Shown: in pieces, positions 1 to 8,162 of the stretch
How the letters are laid out: each line of letters starts with the position of its first letter
How positions within the stretch are numbered: the first letter of the stretch is position 1
Assembly (NCBI RefSeq): GCF_012516475.1
Contig: NZ_CP051217.1
Coordinates: forward strand, 1,612,001-1,676,000
Direction: 5' to 3'
DNA length: 64,000 nucleotides
Origin: Parasphingorhabdus halotolerans
GTDB lineage: Bacteria > Pseudomonadota > Alphaproteobacteria > Sphingomonadales > Sphingomonadaceae
Translations under genes and position numbers: made by a program
Notes under the pieces: model-generated
What the model was told of the DNA's origin: nothing
Database searches by the model: none
What the model saw: the letters and a program-made list of their open reading frames with translations, nothing else

Positions 1-658
1 GGCAGTCGGTCCACAGATAAATCTGCTTTCCGGCTGCCACTGCACCTGATTTGGGACTGCGACCCTCTTGCGAAGCTCGCTTCCGCTTTTCTGGTGTCCG
101 GTTTCCGGGCCAATATCTCTGTTTTCTGTTCTCCGTTCCGCCGCTTGCGCTTTGGGACTGCGGTTTCAAACGTGATATTGGTCCAGTCACCTGATGATTT
201 TCTGTCGCAGATCCGCTCCAGCTTACGCCTTTGCTTTTCTGGTTCTGTCCAATCATCAATCAAAAGATCAGTCTATCATTCTTGCAAATAACGAACCGGT
301 CGTCCTGATTATCTTCCGTTCCTTATCTCTCCCCAACGGGTCATTGCTGACTGGTCGCCGGTTGTGAGCAAAGCCCTTCCGATAAATCTGTTATGACAGA
401 TGACTCCGAGTCGGACCTAATATAAAAAACCAACTTATCCACAGGTCATCAAATAAGCAGTGGAAAAACACTGCGCCTGTGGTGGAAAACTATAGCTATG
501 CCAATTTATGTCAAGTTGGGGCGGCATAATATCCGTTGGTCCGGCCTTTCCAATCGGGAGGGGATGGGGAAAGGACCGGACCTTCGGAGCAATTCCGGCG
601 CCAACCGGGAGGAGAGAGCGGCACCGGAACTGAAACTTTTCGTAACTTATATTCGCGC
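1..658. other. Gene-free stretch with structured DNA
   Basis: I see no convincing coding sequence here. Short open frames exist on both strands but lack ribosome binding sites and recognisable protein character. The first 38 bases can form a strong stem-loop: a 9-bp outer stem (1-9 with 30-38, one G-T wobble) enclosing a CAGA/TCTG inner hairpin. The words GATAAATCTG and GCTTTTCTGGT recur imperfectly across 1-400, so the stretch may be a decayed repeat or part of a non-coding RNA cut by the window edge. No function can be assigned. Confidence 0.4.
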
Positions 659-733
659 TTAGACCTGAACCGAAGACAGCAAAACGACGCTGCTGACGGC
701 AAAGGCGGCTACGATATTGAAAAGCGTTTTCAT
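659..733 (-). CDS. 24-residue hydrophobic membrane peptide (small ORF)
   Basis: This small frame starts with ATG behind a strong ribosome site (AAGGAG, 6 bases before the start). It encodes 24 residues beginning MKTLFNIVAAFAVSS. The product has one basic residue, then an uninterrupted hydrophobic stretch from residue 4 onward, so it should be a single-pass membrane peptide or a bare signal-peptide-like helix. The pattern N-I-x-A-A-F-A is shared with the three 39-residue peptides encoded at 58122-58544, which also follow AAGGA sites. I infer a shortened relative of that family. The function is unknown and no neighbour is obviously cotranscribed. Confidence 0.5.
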   Translation of the reverse strand: MKTLFNIVAAFAVSSVVLLSSVQV

Positions 734-912
734 GGAGTTTCTCCTTGGTTAAAAACGCCCGCCAAACATCAACTTTCCTGCTTAACTTATAGTGAGTAAA
801 TGGTTTCCAGTGAGTTAAGTTGCAATTGAAAACGGAGTAAAAGCAGTTGCATTGTTTGCAACCAATCCTACTCCGCTTCACCAGGTAATGCGCGCCTGAA
901 TTTCTGATATTA

Positions 913-1602
913 TTAGAAAATACCCTTGAGCAGCTTCCGTCCCTTATCCAGCGGATTTTTGCGAAACTTGGCTTCTTCGAGCCCGATATAGGAAAAAATC
1001 CCGTCCAGCGCTTGTTGCGTCACGCTGTCGGTCAGCCCGTCGCGCGAGATATCGGCTCCCGCCATTGACGCAAGGGATGATAGTGAACCAAGTTTCTCCA
1101 CCTGCTGATAAGCGCCGGTTTCGCCCAGAGCTTTTTCCACCAGGGGCCGGATCTTAACCGCTAGATCCTCGCCTGCGCTCTTGCGCAAATAATCGGTTCC
1201 GCCGGTTTCGCCATTGGTTACGATACCGACGCCGTCCGTGAGGGTCATATCGTCAATTGCCGAACGAAATATCGGTTTCGCTTCCAGCGCCGCTTTGCCA
1301 GCCGCATCGTTGAGCGTCTTGGTGATGTCTGTTGTCAGGCCCGCTTTGCTGGTGAACCGCAGTATGCTGCTCGCCTTCTTTAGTGGTCCGGGGAGCAATA
1401 TTCTCACCGCCTTGTCTGCATAGAAAGCGCCGGGCTGGGACAACTTATCGAGCGCGCCATCAGAAGCATTGCCGAGCAAGCTTTTGACACCGCCGCTTTG
1501 CGCCATCGCTGGAGCAACCATGATCGGAGAAAAACTGATCGGCACTGCAAACACCGCTGCTGCCAGAGCAAATTTCGTCCTGCTGGTAATATTCCACATC
1601 AT
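913..1602 (-). CDS. DUF4197 family exported protein
   Basis: The 229-residue product has an N-terminal signal peptide (about residues 1-35, ending A-M-A-Q before SGG) and then a largely helical DUF4197-type domain. Conserved-looking stretches include LLPGPLKK near the start and YIGLEEAKFRKNP near the end. It should be periplasmic; the biochemical role of DUF4197 proteins is not established. I chose the double ATG at 1602 because GGAG lies just upstream; a longer frame to 1656 would put 18 unlikely residues before the signal peptide. It stands alone: the next gene on the same strand starts at 2248. Confidence 0.8.
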   Translation of the reverse strand: MMWNITSRTKFALAAAVFAVPISFSPIMVAPAMAQSGGVKSLLGNASDGALDKLSQPGAFYADKAVRILLPGPLKKASSILRFTSKAGLTTDITKTLNDAAGKAALEAKPIFRSAIDDMTLTDGVGIVTNGETGGTDYLRKSAGEDLAVKIRPLVEKALGETGAYQQVEKLGSLSSLASMAGADISRDGLTDSVTQQALDGIFSYIGLEEAKFRKNPLDKGRKLLKGIF

Positions 1603-1717
1603 TCCTGCTCCTCTGTGTTTAACCGCCAATACTATAGCATAGCAGCGCAGTCGCAAGCTGAACAGATCAAGCCATAGGCGTAAACATTGGTAACAGGAGT
1701 TGCTGCGTGAGCAAAAA

Positions 1718-2248
1718 TCAGCTCTCGGAGAAAGTCAGCTTTCCGGCTGTTTCCTTTGATGATTTCGAGTCCAATGTTAAATCAAACGGATCGCCTTCAC
1801 CAGTTTTGCCAGACAGGCCATTGGAACTTTTTGCTACCTCAAAGCTCTCCGCCTTCATTTTTTCTTCAAACCAGGAAGTCAGCGTTTTTGTATCTGTCGG
1901 CGCTACAAAACTCAGCGTGACTTTGCCGCCCTTCCCGTCCTTATCTTCAACATCAAGTCCGGTTACTTTCGTGCCGGGGTAAAGCGCCACATTGTTAAGA
2001 TCGAAATCATCGCTATCCAGCGTGATTGAGGGCAGGTCCACATCCAGGGAAAAGCCATCCGCCTTGATCGAGAATTTGCTATCCTCGCCATCACCGCCAA
2101 TCTTGATTTTATCGGCTTTACTACCATCGCCGCCAAGATCGACCGAGAATTCCACGCCATCGTCTGCGCCTTTCTCACTGTCTGTTCTGGAACAAGCGGA
2201 CAGTACTAATGGCAGCGCGGCCAATGCAATAAAATGTCGATAGGTCAT
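1718..2248 (-). CDS. Predicted lipoprotein of unknown function
   Basis: The 176-residue product begins with a lipoprotein signal whose lipobox is L-S-A-C with the acylated cysteine at residue 19. It should therefore be membrane-anchored by lipidation. The mature part is rich in Asp, Gly, Ser and Lys and looks beta-rich, with repeated acidic segments such as DSDDFDLNN. No catalytic motif is visible and I do not recognise the family. The start at 2248 has GGAG 8 bases upstream; an in-frame ATG at 2302 would bury the signal sequence. Confidence 0.7.
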   Translation of the reverse strand: MTYRHFIALAALPLVLSACSRTDSEKGADDGVEFSVDLGGDGSKADKIKIGGDGEDSKFSIKADGFSLDVDLPSITLDSDDFDLNNVALYPGTKVTGLDVEDKDGKGGKVTLSFVAPTDTKTLTSWFEEKMKAESFEVAKSSNGLSGKTGEGDPFDLTLDSKSSKETAGKLTFSES

Positions 2249-2314
2249 AATAAACTCCAAACTGTATTGCCTGAATAATACAGCATGGAGTGATAACGTC
2301 AAGCGCGGGCTATG

Positions 2315-3106
2315 TTATGTAGCATCAATGCCCGCACCGGCATGCGCGTTCACCACGCCGCCATCCACAGGCAATGTCGAGCCTATGACATAATCTCCTG
2401 CAGAACTGGCCAGGAATACCGCCGCTGATGCCATATCTTCTGGCTTACCGATCCGACGAGCCGGAATTCCGGGTGCCACCGCATCGCCATGATCACGCGC
2501 TGCCTTGTTCATCGTTGAGGCAAATGCGCCCGGCGCGATACCGGTCATGATGATATTTTCATGCACCAGCTTGGAAGCCATTTTGCGGGTCAGGTGAATG
2601 ACCGCCGCCTTTGAAGCCTGATAGCTATAGGTTTCCCAGGGGTTTACCTTCAGTCCATCAATTGAGGCAATGTTGATGACTTTTGCCGGCTGCTCAAAGC
2701 TCGCAGCGGCCTTAAGTTGCGGATGCAGTGCCTGGGTTAAAAAGAACAAGCCTTTGACGTTCGTGTCCATCACCTTGTCCCAGCCACTTTCGGGAAAGCT
2801 GATATATTCTTCACCCCACGCCACACCGGCATTATTCACCAATATGTCGAGCTTCTCTTCACGCGAAGCGATTTCTGCGGCGAGTGCTTTGCAGCCTTCC
2901 ACAGTGGAGATATCGCCCTGAATATAGGTACAATTCTCGCCAAACTCGGCAGCTGCGGCCTCGCCCTGGTCTGCTTTGCGACCAGAAATATAGACTTTCG
3001 CACCTTGCGCCAAAAAGCCTTCGGTGATCATCGCGCCAATACCGCGTTGTCCGCCGGTGACCAGAGCCACACGACCTTCGAGCGAAAACAGTTTATTAAA
3101 ATCCAT
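2315..3106 (-). CDS. SDR family NAD(P)-dependent oxidoreductase
   Basis: This is a classical short-chain dehydrogenase of 263 residues. The nucleotide-binding motif TGGQRGIG is at 17-24, NNAG at 91-94, and the catalytic Ser148, Tyr162 and Lys166 are all present. The C-terminal PVDGG segment is typical of the family. It is the last gene of a leftward set behind two acyl-CoA dehydrogenases (27 bp after the nearer one). It therefore probably oxidises or reduces a hydroxy- or ketoacyl intermediate of the same beta-oxidation-like route. The exact substrate cannot be read from sequence. Confidence 0.9.
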   Translation of the reverse strand: MDFNKLFSLEGRVALVTGGQRGIGAMITEGFLAQGAKVYISGRKADQGEAAAAEFGENCTYIQGDISTVEGCKALAAEIASREEKLDILVNNAGVAWGEEYISFPESGWDKVMDTNVKGLFFLTQALHPQLKAAASFEQPAKVINIASIDGLKVNPWETYSYQASKAAVIHLTRKMASKLVHENIIMTGIAPGAFASTMNKAARDHGDAVAPGIPARRIGKPEDMASAAVFLASSAGDYVIGSTLPVDGGVVNAHAGAGIDAT

Positions 3107-3132
3107 TGTTCAGGTTCCTTGGTTGCTGGCCA

Positions 3133-4269
3133 CTAGTATCCGTGCATCTCGGCAACGAGATTAGTGTGATAATTGGCATCGCCCATAAACTCGGCAAGCG
3201 CCCGGTCCCGCTTCATATAGAGACCGATGTCATATTCATCGGTCATACCGACGCCGCCGTGCATCTGGACACCTTCTTTCACTGAAAGCGCCGTTGCCCG
3301 GCCCGCTTTGGCTTTGGCAACCGATACCATCAATTCGGCTTTCGATGACCCTTCATCGAGCATTTGCTGCGCCTTGAGAACCGTCGCCCGCGCAATTTCC
3401 ATCTCGCTGTAGAGATGCGAAACGCGGTGTTGCAATGACTGGAAGGTCGCGATGATCTTATCAAACTGCTTGCGGCCCTTGATGTAGTCGACGGTAATAT
3501 CCATTGCCCCAGCGCCAACGCCAAGCGTTTCCGCAGCAGAGCCAGCCCGGCCCGCATTGAGCAGGCGCTTCAACACCGTGCCGCCCTCGTCTACTTCACC
3601 AATCACGGCGTCGGCATCGACAACCACACCGTCAAACTCGACATGGGCAGCCATCGCGCTATCGACCAGACGCACGCTGTTGCGTGAAAGACCGGCAGCG
3701 TTCGTATCAACCGCAAATAGGGTAAGGCCCTTATCTTCGCCAGCGCTGCCGCTGGTGCGCGCTGCTACAATTAAAGTATCAGCCGAACCGCCCTGCACGA
3801 CAAATTGCTTCTTGCCGTCGAGCTTGAAGCCATTGCCTTCACGCGTTGCCGCCATACTGATCTGATCGGGGCGATGCTTTGCGCCCTCGTCAATTGCCAG
3901 CGCCAAAACGCTATCGCCCGACAATATTCCGGGAAAATATTTATCCCGTAGCGCTTTGCCGCCGGCGTTCAGCGCCTCAACGCCCGCAACAGCGGTCGTC
4001 AAAAACGGTGAAGGCGTAAGATTGCGACCAATTTCTTCTAGCACCACTCCGGCTTCGACATGGCCAAGACCAAGGCCGCCTTCGTCTTCTGAAACCATGA
4101 TCCCGGTAAAACCCATTTCCGCAAATTTTTTCCACAGATCATGGGAGAAACCATCCTTGCAATTCTTGTCACGGAACTCGCGGAAGTGGGCAACATCGCC
4201 CTCGCCTCTCATAAAGTCGGCGGCGCTGTCTTGCAGCATTTTCTGGTCGTCATTTAGATAAAGCGGCAT
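3133..4269 (-). CDS. Acyl-CoA dehydrogenase family protein (378 aa)
   Basis: This FAD-dependent acyl-CoA dehydrogenase fold protein introduces a double bond into an acyl-CoA thioester or has a structural role in such an enzyme. The N-terminal helical part, the middle beta domain (GFKLDGKKQFVVQGG) and the C-terminal helical domain with MHGGVGMTDEYDIG are all present. The protein is at the short end for the family. It sits 114 bp downstream of a second, 397-residue dehydrogenase on the same strand. Such unequal pairs often form mixed alpha2beta2 enzymes in sterol and side-chain degradation, so I infer a heteromeric partner. The catalytic base was not identified. Confidence 0.9.
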   Translation of the reverse strand: MPLYLNDDQKMLQDSAADFMRGEGDVAHFREFRDKNCKDGFSHDLWKKFAEMGFTGIMVSEDEGGLGLGHVEAGVVLEEIGRNLTPSPFLTTAVAGVEALNAGGKALRDKYFPGILSGDSVLALAIDEGAKHRPDQISMAATREGNGFKLDGKKQFVVQGGSADTLIVAARTSGSAGEDKGLTLFAVDTNAAGLSRNSVRLVDSAMAAHVEFDGVVVDADAVIGEVDEGGTVLKRLLNAGRAGSAAETLGVGAGAMDITVDYIKGRKQFDKIIATFQSLQHRVSHLYSEMEIARATVLKAQQMLDEGSSKAELMVSVAKAKAGRATALSVKEGVQMHGGVGMTDEYDIGLYMKRDRALAEFMGDANYHTNLVAEMHGY

Positions 4270-4290
4270 TTGCTAGTCCTTGTCTTTCGG

Positions 4291-4317
4291 TCCCGTTCGC
4301 TTCGAGCGAAGTCGGGA
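4291..4317. repeat. REP-like hairpin between two dehydrogenase genes
   Basis: This GC-rich palindrome folds as TCCCG, TTCGCT, a TCG loop, AGCGAA, a GT bulge and CGGGA. It lies in the 113-bp gap between the two leftward acyl-CoA dehydrogenase genes and has no T-run after it on the minus strand, so it is not a classical terminator. It resembles a dispersed extragenic palindromic repeat and could stabilise the upstream transcript. Confidence 0.5.
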
Positions 4318-4382
4318 ATCCCTAACCCCAATGTGTCGTGACACCACACGAAACGTACGGAAATTTTGGCTATCTATTTCGT

Positions 4383-5576
4383 TCAAGCACCCGGCAATTG
4401 CAGGATTTGCTTGGACACCACGTTGAGCATCACCTCACTGGTGCCGCCTTCAATGCTATTGGCTTTGGTCCTGAGCCAGCTTCGCGCGGTCAGGCCGCCG
4501 TTGGTTGCCTCACTTTCCCATTCCAGCACTTCGCTGCCACCAGCCGACATGATCAGTTCATGCCGGCGTTTGTTAATTTCAGTACCCGCATATTTCATCA
4601 TATTTGGCTGCGCCGGATGGCAAAGACCGGCCTTGAATGTATCACCAAAACGCTCCGCCATCGCGCGGAAGGCCAGCACTTCGATGTCCATTTCCGCCAT
4701 TTGCGCACGAAGCATAGGATCGTCGAGACGCCCCATTTCATCGCGACCATATTGATCAGCGAATTTGGCACCAAGAGAAGTTGCCCCTTCAGCGCCTCCA
4801 CCAGAAATCATGCTGCGCTCATGTCCCAGAAGATATTTCGCGACATCCCAGCCGCGATTAACTTCGAATACGACAGATGACACGCCGTCACCGTAAGTTT
4901 TCGGCACTTTCACATCATCAAAGAAAGTCTCGCAGAAAGCAGACTGCCCTGAAATCAGCACGATCGGTTTGGTCGTTACGCCATCGCTCGCCATGTCGAA
5001 CAGCATGAAGGAAATGCCCTTGTGCTTCTCGCTCTTGTCGGTCCGCGTCAGGCAGAAAATCCAGTCAGCCTTGTCGGCGTAGCTGGTCCATATCTTCTGG
5101 CCGTTGATGACAAAGTGATCTCCAGCGTCAACTGCACTTGTTTGCAGCGAAGCCAGATCAGAACCCGAGCCTGGCTCCGAGTAGCCTTGGCACCAGCGAA
5201 TTTCGCCGCGCGCGATTGGCGGGAGGAAATGTTTTTTCTGCTCTTCGGTGCCAAAGTGCAGCAACGCAGGGCCAAGCATCCAGATGCCAAAGCTGGATAG
5301 CGGCGAGCGACATTTTAGACGGGCCATTTCCTGACCGAGGATTTTCGCTTCCGCCCGGGATAGTCCGCCACCACCATATTCTTTCGGCCAATCGGGAACC
5401 GTCCAGCCTTTCTGTGCCATGATGTCCAGCCACTCTTTCTGCCCCGGCTTGAAGGTCGGATTCCGCCCGCCCCAGCAAGCATCGCTTTCATCAACCACGG
5501 GCGCGCGCATTTCTGGCGGGCAGTTGGCTTCGAGCCAGGCTGCCGTCTCTGCGCGAAAGATATCAAGATCGGACAT
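4383..5576 (-). CDS. Acyl-CoA dehydrogenase family protein (397 aa)
   Basis: This is a full-length acyl-CoA dehydrogenase. The FAD and substrate signature region is clear (WCQGYSEPGSGSDLASL and VINGQKIWTSYADKADWI), and the C-terminus carries EGGTSEVMLNVVSKQ. It is the first gene of the leftward set with the 378-residue paralogue and an SDR. Its ribosome site (AAGGA) directly follows an 18-bp perfect palindrome at 5589-5606, suggesting repressor control. The ligand is probably a long, branched or cyclic acyl-CoA, but this is inference from the family only. Confidence 0.92.
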   Translation of the reverse strand: MSDLDIFRAETAAWLEANCPPEMRAPVVDESDACWGGRNPTFKPGQKEWLDIMAQKGWTVPDWPKEYGGGGLSRAEAKILGQEMARLKCRSPLSSFGIWMLGPALLHFGTEEQKKHFLPPIARGEIRWCQGYSEPGSGSDLASLQTSAVDAGDHFVINGQKIWTSYADKADWIFCLTRTDKSEKHKGISFMLFDMASDGVTTKPIVLISGQSAFCETFFDDVKVPKTYGDGVSSVVFEVNRGWDVAKYLLGHERSMISGGGAEGATSLGAKFADQYGRDEMGRLDDPMLRAQMAEMDIEVLAFRAMAERFGDTFKAGLCHPAQPNMMKYAGTEINKRRHELIMSAGGSEVLEWESEATNGGLTARSWLRTKANSIEGGTSEVMLNVVSKQILQLPGA

Positions 5577-5588
5577 GACGAATTTCCT

Positions 5589-5606
5589 TTTAATTGATCA
5601 ATTAAA
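5589..5606. promoter_or_regulatory. Perfect 18-bp palindromic operator candidate
   Basis: TTTAATTGATCAATTAAA is a perfect palindrome directly upstream of the ribosome site of the leftward acyl-CoA dehydrogenase operon. It lies in the 209-bp region between two divergent catabolic operons. Position and symmetry suit a TetR- or GntR-type repressor responding to an acyl-CoA. No regulator gene is present nearby, so the partner is unknown. Confidence 0.55.
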
Positions 5607-5729
5607 GTTGGACTATCATATTTGCGGTCTGTGGTTCAATGATTCCCTTGATCGCAAAGACAAAAACTTTAGCGCGTTAAACGGAGCGCAAGATTCCGTA
5701 ACGGTAGGTTTGAAAAATAATGCAAGCGA

Positions 5730-5758
5730 TTGACGCATAAATTGCCCGGCGCTTATGT
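5730..5758 (+). promoter_or_regulatory. Predicted sigma-70 promoter of rightward catabolic operon
   Basis: TTGACG (5730-5735) and TTATGT (5753-5758) are separated by exactly 17 bp, ending 27 bp before the SDR start at 5786. This is a good housekeeping promoter by spacing and -35 match. It would drive the SDR and the overlapping transporter gene. Confidence 0.55.
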
Positions 5759-5785
5759 TGAAAAGAAAAACAGGAGAGCATGAGG

Positions 5786-6622
5786 ATGCGATTTGAAGGC
5801 AAAACCGCGGTTATCACCGGCGGATCATCAGGAATCGGCCGTGGCACTGTAGATCTGTTTTTGCGCGAAGGGGCCACTGTCGTGGTGGGCGACATCGACG
5901 AAGCGGAAGGCTCTGCGATGATGTCTACGCTGGGAGAGGGCTTTCATTTCAAGAAGTGCGACGTGACACAGGAAGAGCAGGTCAAGGCACTGATGGACCA
6001 TGCTGCGGAGAAAACCGGCGGGATTGATATTGTTTTCAACAATGCGGGCGCCGGTGCTTCACGCAACCCGATAGACGAGATTAGCGGTGACGACTGGGAT
6101 TTCGCTATGGCGTTGCTCCTCAAGTCTGTCGCGATGGGTATCAGGCATTCCGCCCCGCATCTGAAAAAACGCGATGGCGGGGCGATTATCAACACGGCGT
6201 CGGTTTGTGCTTTTCAGGCAGGTTTTGGCCCGATTGCTTACTCGACCGCGAAGGCGGGCGTTTTGCACCTCTCCAAAGTCGCCGCCGCTGAGCTCGCGCA
6301 ATATAAAATCCGAGTCAATGCGATTTGTCCGGGGTTTATCCAGACCAATATTTTCGCCGCCACCGTTGGCGCAAACAAGGAAGAAGCGGCCCAGATTAAT
6401 TCGGTTCTCGGGCAAGCGGCTGCCGGCGCTCAGCCGGTTGCGCGGCCCGGTGTTCCGAACGACATTGCCGAAGCTGTCGCCTATTTCGCTTCGGATGCCG
6501 CCGGTTTCATCACTGGGACGCATTTGCTGGTTGACGGCGGTTTACTGGTGGGCACCCAAGCAAGCTGGGATCCCGAAATGCCGGGCATGTTGGATGCAAT
6601 ATTACCGGAACATTTACGTTGA
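5786..6622 (+). CDS. SDR family NAD(P)-dependent oxidoreductase
   Basis: This 278-residue classical short-chain dehydrogenase has TGGSSGIG at 11-18, NNAG at 85-88 and the catalytic Ser139, Tyr152 and Lys156. I preferred the ATG at 5786 over the one at 5780 because AGGAG then sits 9 bases upstream rather than 3. Its TGA overlaps the TTG start of the transporter gene, indicating translational coupling. It is the first gene rightward from the divergent promoter region and probably handles a hydroxyl or keto intermediate of the imported compound. Confidence 0.9.
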   Translation: MRFEGKTAVITGGSSGIGRGTVDLFLREGATVVVGDIDEAEGSAMMSTLGEGFHFKKCDVTQEEQVKALMDHAAEKTGGIDIVFNNAGAGASRNPIDEISGDDWDFAMALLLKSVAMGIRHSAPHLKKRDGGAIINTASVCAFQAGFGPIAYSTAKAGVLHLSKVAAAELAQYKIRVNAICPGFIQTNIFAATVGANKEEAAQINSVLGQAAAGAQPVARPGVPNDIAEAVAYFASDAAGFITGTHLLVDGGLLVGTQASWDPEMPGMLDAILPEHLR

Positions 6623-8064
6623 GCGTTTTAACCGACCCGCTACCGACCAGAACCAAAGTTCTCTACGGTTTTGGTTCCATCGCTTACGGCATTAAAGACA
6701 ACGGCTTCGCGACCTTCCTGCTATTCTATTATAATCAGGTTATCGGGCTTCGCGCGGATCTTGTCAGTCTCGCGATAGCCATTGCGCTCTTTGTCGATGC
6801 CTTTATTGACCCTGTCATCGGTCAGTTGACCGACAGAACACGAACAAAAATCGGTCGCCGCCATCCGTGGCTCTATGCGTCTGCGATTCCGATTTGCATA
6901 ACTTGGCTATTACTATGGCATCCGCCGGAAGCCAGCGAGATGGTGCAGTTTTTCTATCTGCTTGGCTTTGCCATCCTGGTAAGACTGGCGCTATCGCTTA
7001 ACGAAGTCCCGGCCCTCGCTTTGCTACCGGAATTGTCCCGGGACTATCATGATCGCACCGCCATAACCCGCTATCGCTACCTTTTTGGCTGGGCGGGCGG
7101 ATTGCTGCTGATGTTTTTTGCATATGCCGTTTTGCTGGTGCCGACCGAGGAATATCCCGACGCTCTGCTCAATGCAGATGGCTATACAACCTACGCGATC
7201 ATCGGTGCATTTGTGATGGCTTTTGCTGTTTTGGTGGCGGCGCGTGGCACCCATAAACGGATCGTAACCGCTTATAATGAAGCCGATAAACTGCCCCAAA
7301 CCTCGGAATCGCTGAAAGAAATATTCAGCACGTTCAAGTTCCGCCCGTTCGCCTTGCTAATGCTAGCTGGTGTGTTTGCCTATACCAACCAGGGCATAAT
7401 CTTCGCACTTTCGCCGTATCTATTGACCCATGTCTGGTTGTTTGGCCAGACGGAGCTGTCAATATATTCACTCACTTTGTTCATTGCGGCGATCATCGCC
7501 TTTTTGATCGTCAACTATATCTCCCGGCGATTTGGCAAGTCGCGGTCAGCTTGCTTCATGGTCGTCGCATCGATCATATTGGGGACCGCCCCTTACTGGC
7601 TTTACCTCGCCCGATTGTTTCCTGAAGCTGGTTCGTCGTTTCTGTTGCCAGTCTTTCTGGTGTTCATCATCTTGGGCACGGCTTGCGGAATTTGTGTGCT
7701 GATCCTCACGATGTCGATGATGGCAGACGTCACCGACGCTTATGAATATGAATATGGCAAACGCTCGGAAGGCGTGTTCGCTTCTGGCGTGTGGCTGATG
7801 CAAAAATCGGTCGGGGCTCTGGGTATATTGTTCGCCGGCTTGATCATCGCCGTGGTCCAGCTCCCGGACAAAGCCTCCCCGGGATCCGTCGATCCTGCGA
7901 TTGTTGATAATCTGGTCTGGATTTTTGCGTCGCTGACCGTGGTGATTGGCTTAATCGGCGCATGGACTTTTACCCTGTTTCCGCTGGGTGAGCAGGACCA
8001 CAATGACCGGGTCGCGGAAATTGCTAAGGCGGCCGCGCTACCGGTTCGGCCGCCGGTTTCATAA
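6619..8064 (+). CDS. MFS transporter, GPH (glycoside/cation symporter) type
   Basis: The 481-residue protein has about twelve hydrophobic segments. Near residues 60-80 it carries the signature DPVIGQLTDRTRTKIGRRHPW, typical of the glycoside-pentoside-hexuronide:cation symporter family. It should sit in the inner membrane and couple uptake of an organic substrate to an ion gradient. The start is TTG, overlapping the SDR stop (TTGA). Its position inside a fatty-acyl catabolic cluster suggests that the substrate is not necessarily a sugar; sphingomonads use members of this family beside steroid and aromatic degradation genes. Confidence 0.88.
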   Translation: MSVLTDPLPTRTKVLYGFGSIAYGIKDNGFATFLLFYYNQVIGLRADLVSLAIAIALFVDAFIDPVIGQLTDRTRTKIGRRHPWLYASAIPICITWLLLWHPPEASEMVQFFYLLGFAILVRLALSLNEVPALALLPELSRDYHDRTAITRYRYLFGWAGGLLLMFFAYAVLLVPTEEYPDALLNADGYTTYAIIGAFVMAFAVLVAARGTHKRIVTAYNEADKLPQTSESLKEIFSTFKFRPFALLMLAGVFAYTNQGIIFALSPYLLTHVWLFGQTELSIYSLTLFIAAIIAFLIVNYISRRFGKSRSACFMVVASIILGTAPYWLYLARLFPEAGSSFLLPVFLVFIILGTACGICVLILTMSMMADVTDAYEYEYGKRSEGVFASGVWLMQKSVGALGILFAGLIIAVVQLPDKASPGSVDPAIVDNLVWIFASLTVVIGLIGAWTFTLFPLGEQDHNDRVAEIAKAAALPVRPPVS

Positions 8065-8162
8065 AACATATTTTCCTGTCAGTTTCGCGGTGGCAATGAC
8101 CATCCGCCTCTGATACGTAAATTGCATAGTTAAATTTCAAGAACAAAGAAAAGGACTTGGGC

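Noticed and set aside
435..881. A 148-codon minus-strand frame in the first kilobase
   Set aside because: It has no ribosome site and no recognisable protein character, and it overlaps the better supported 24-residue peptide frame.
4338..4880. A 180-codon plus-strand frame opposite the 397-residue acyl-CoA dehydrogenase
   Set aside because: It lies antisense to a clear, full-length enzyme gene, has no ribosome site and encodes an atypical mix of residues. It is a shadow of the high-GC coding strand.
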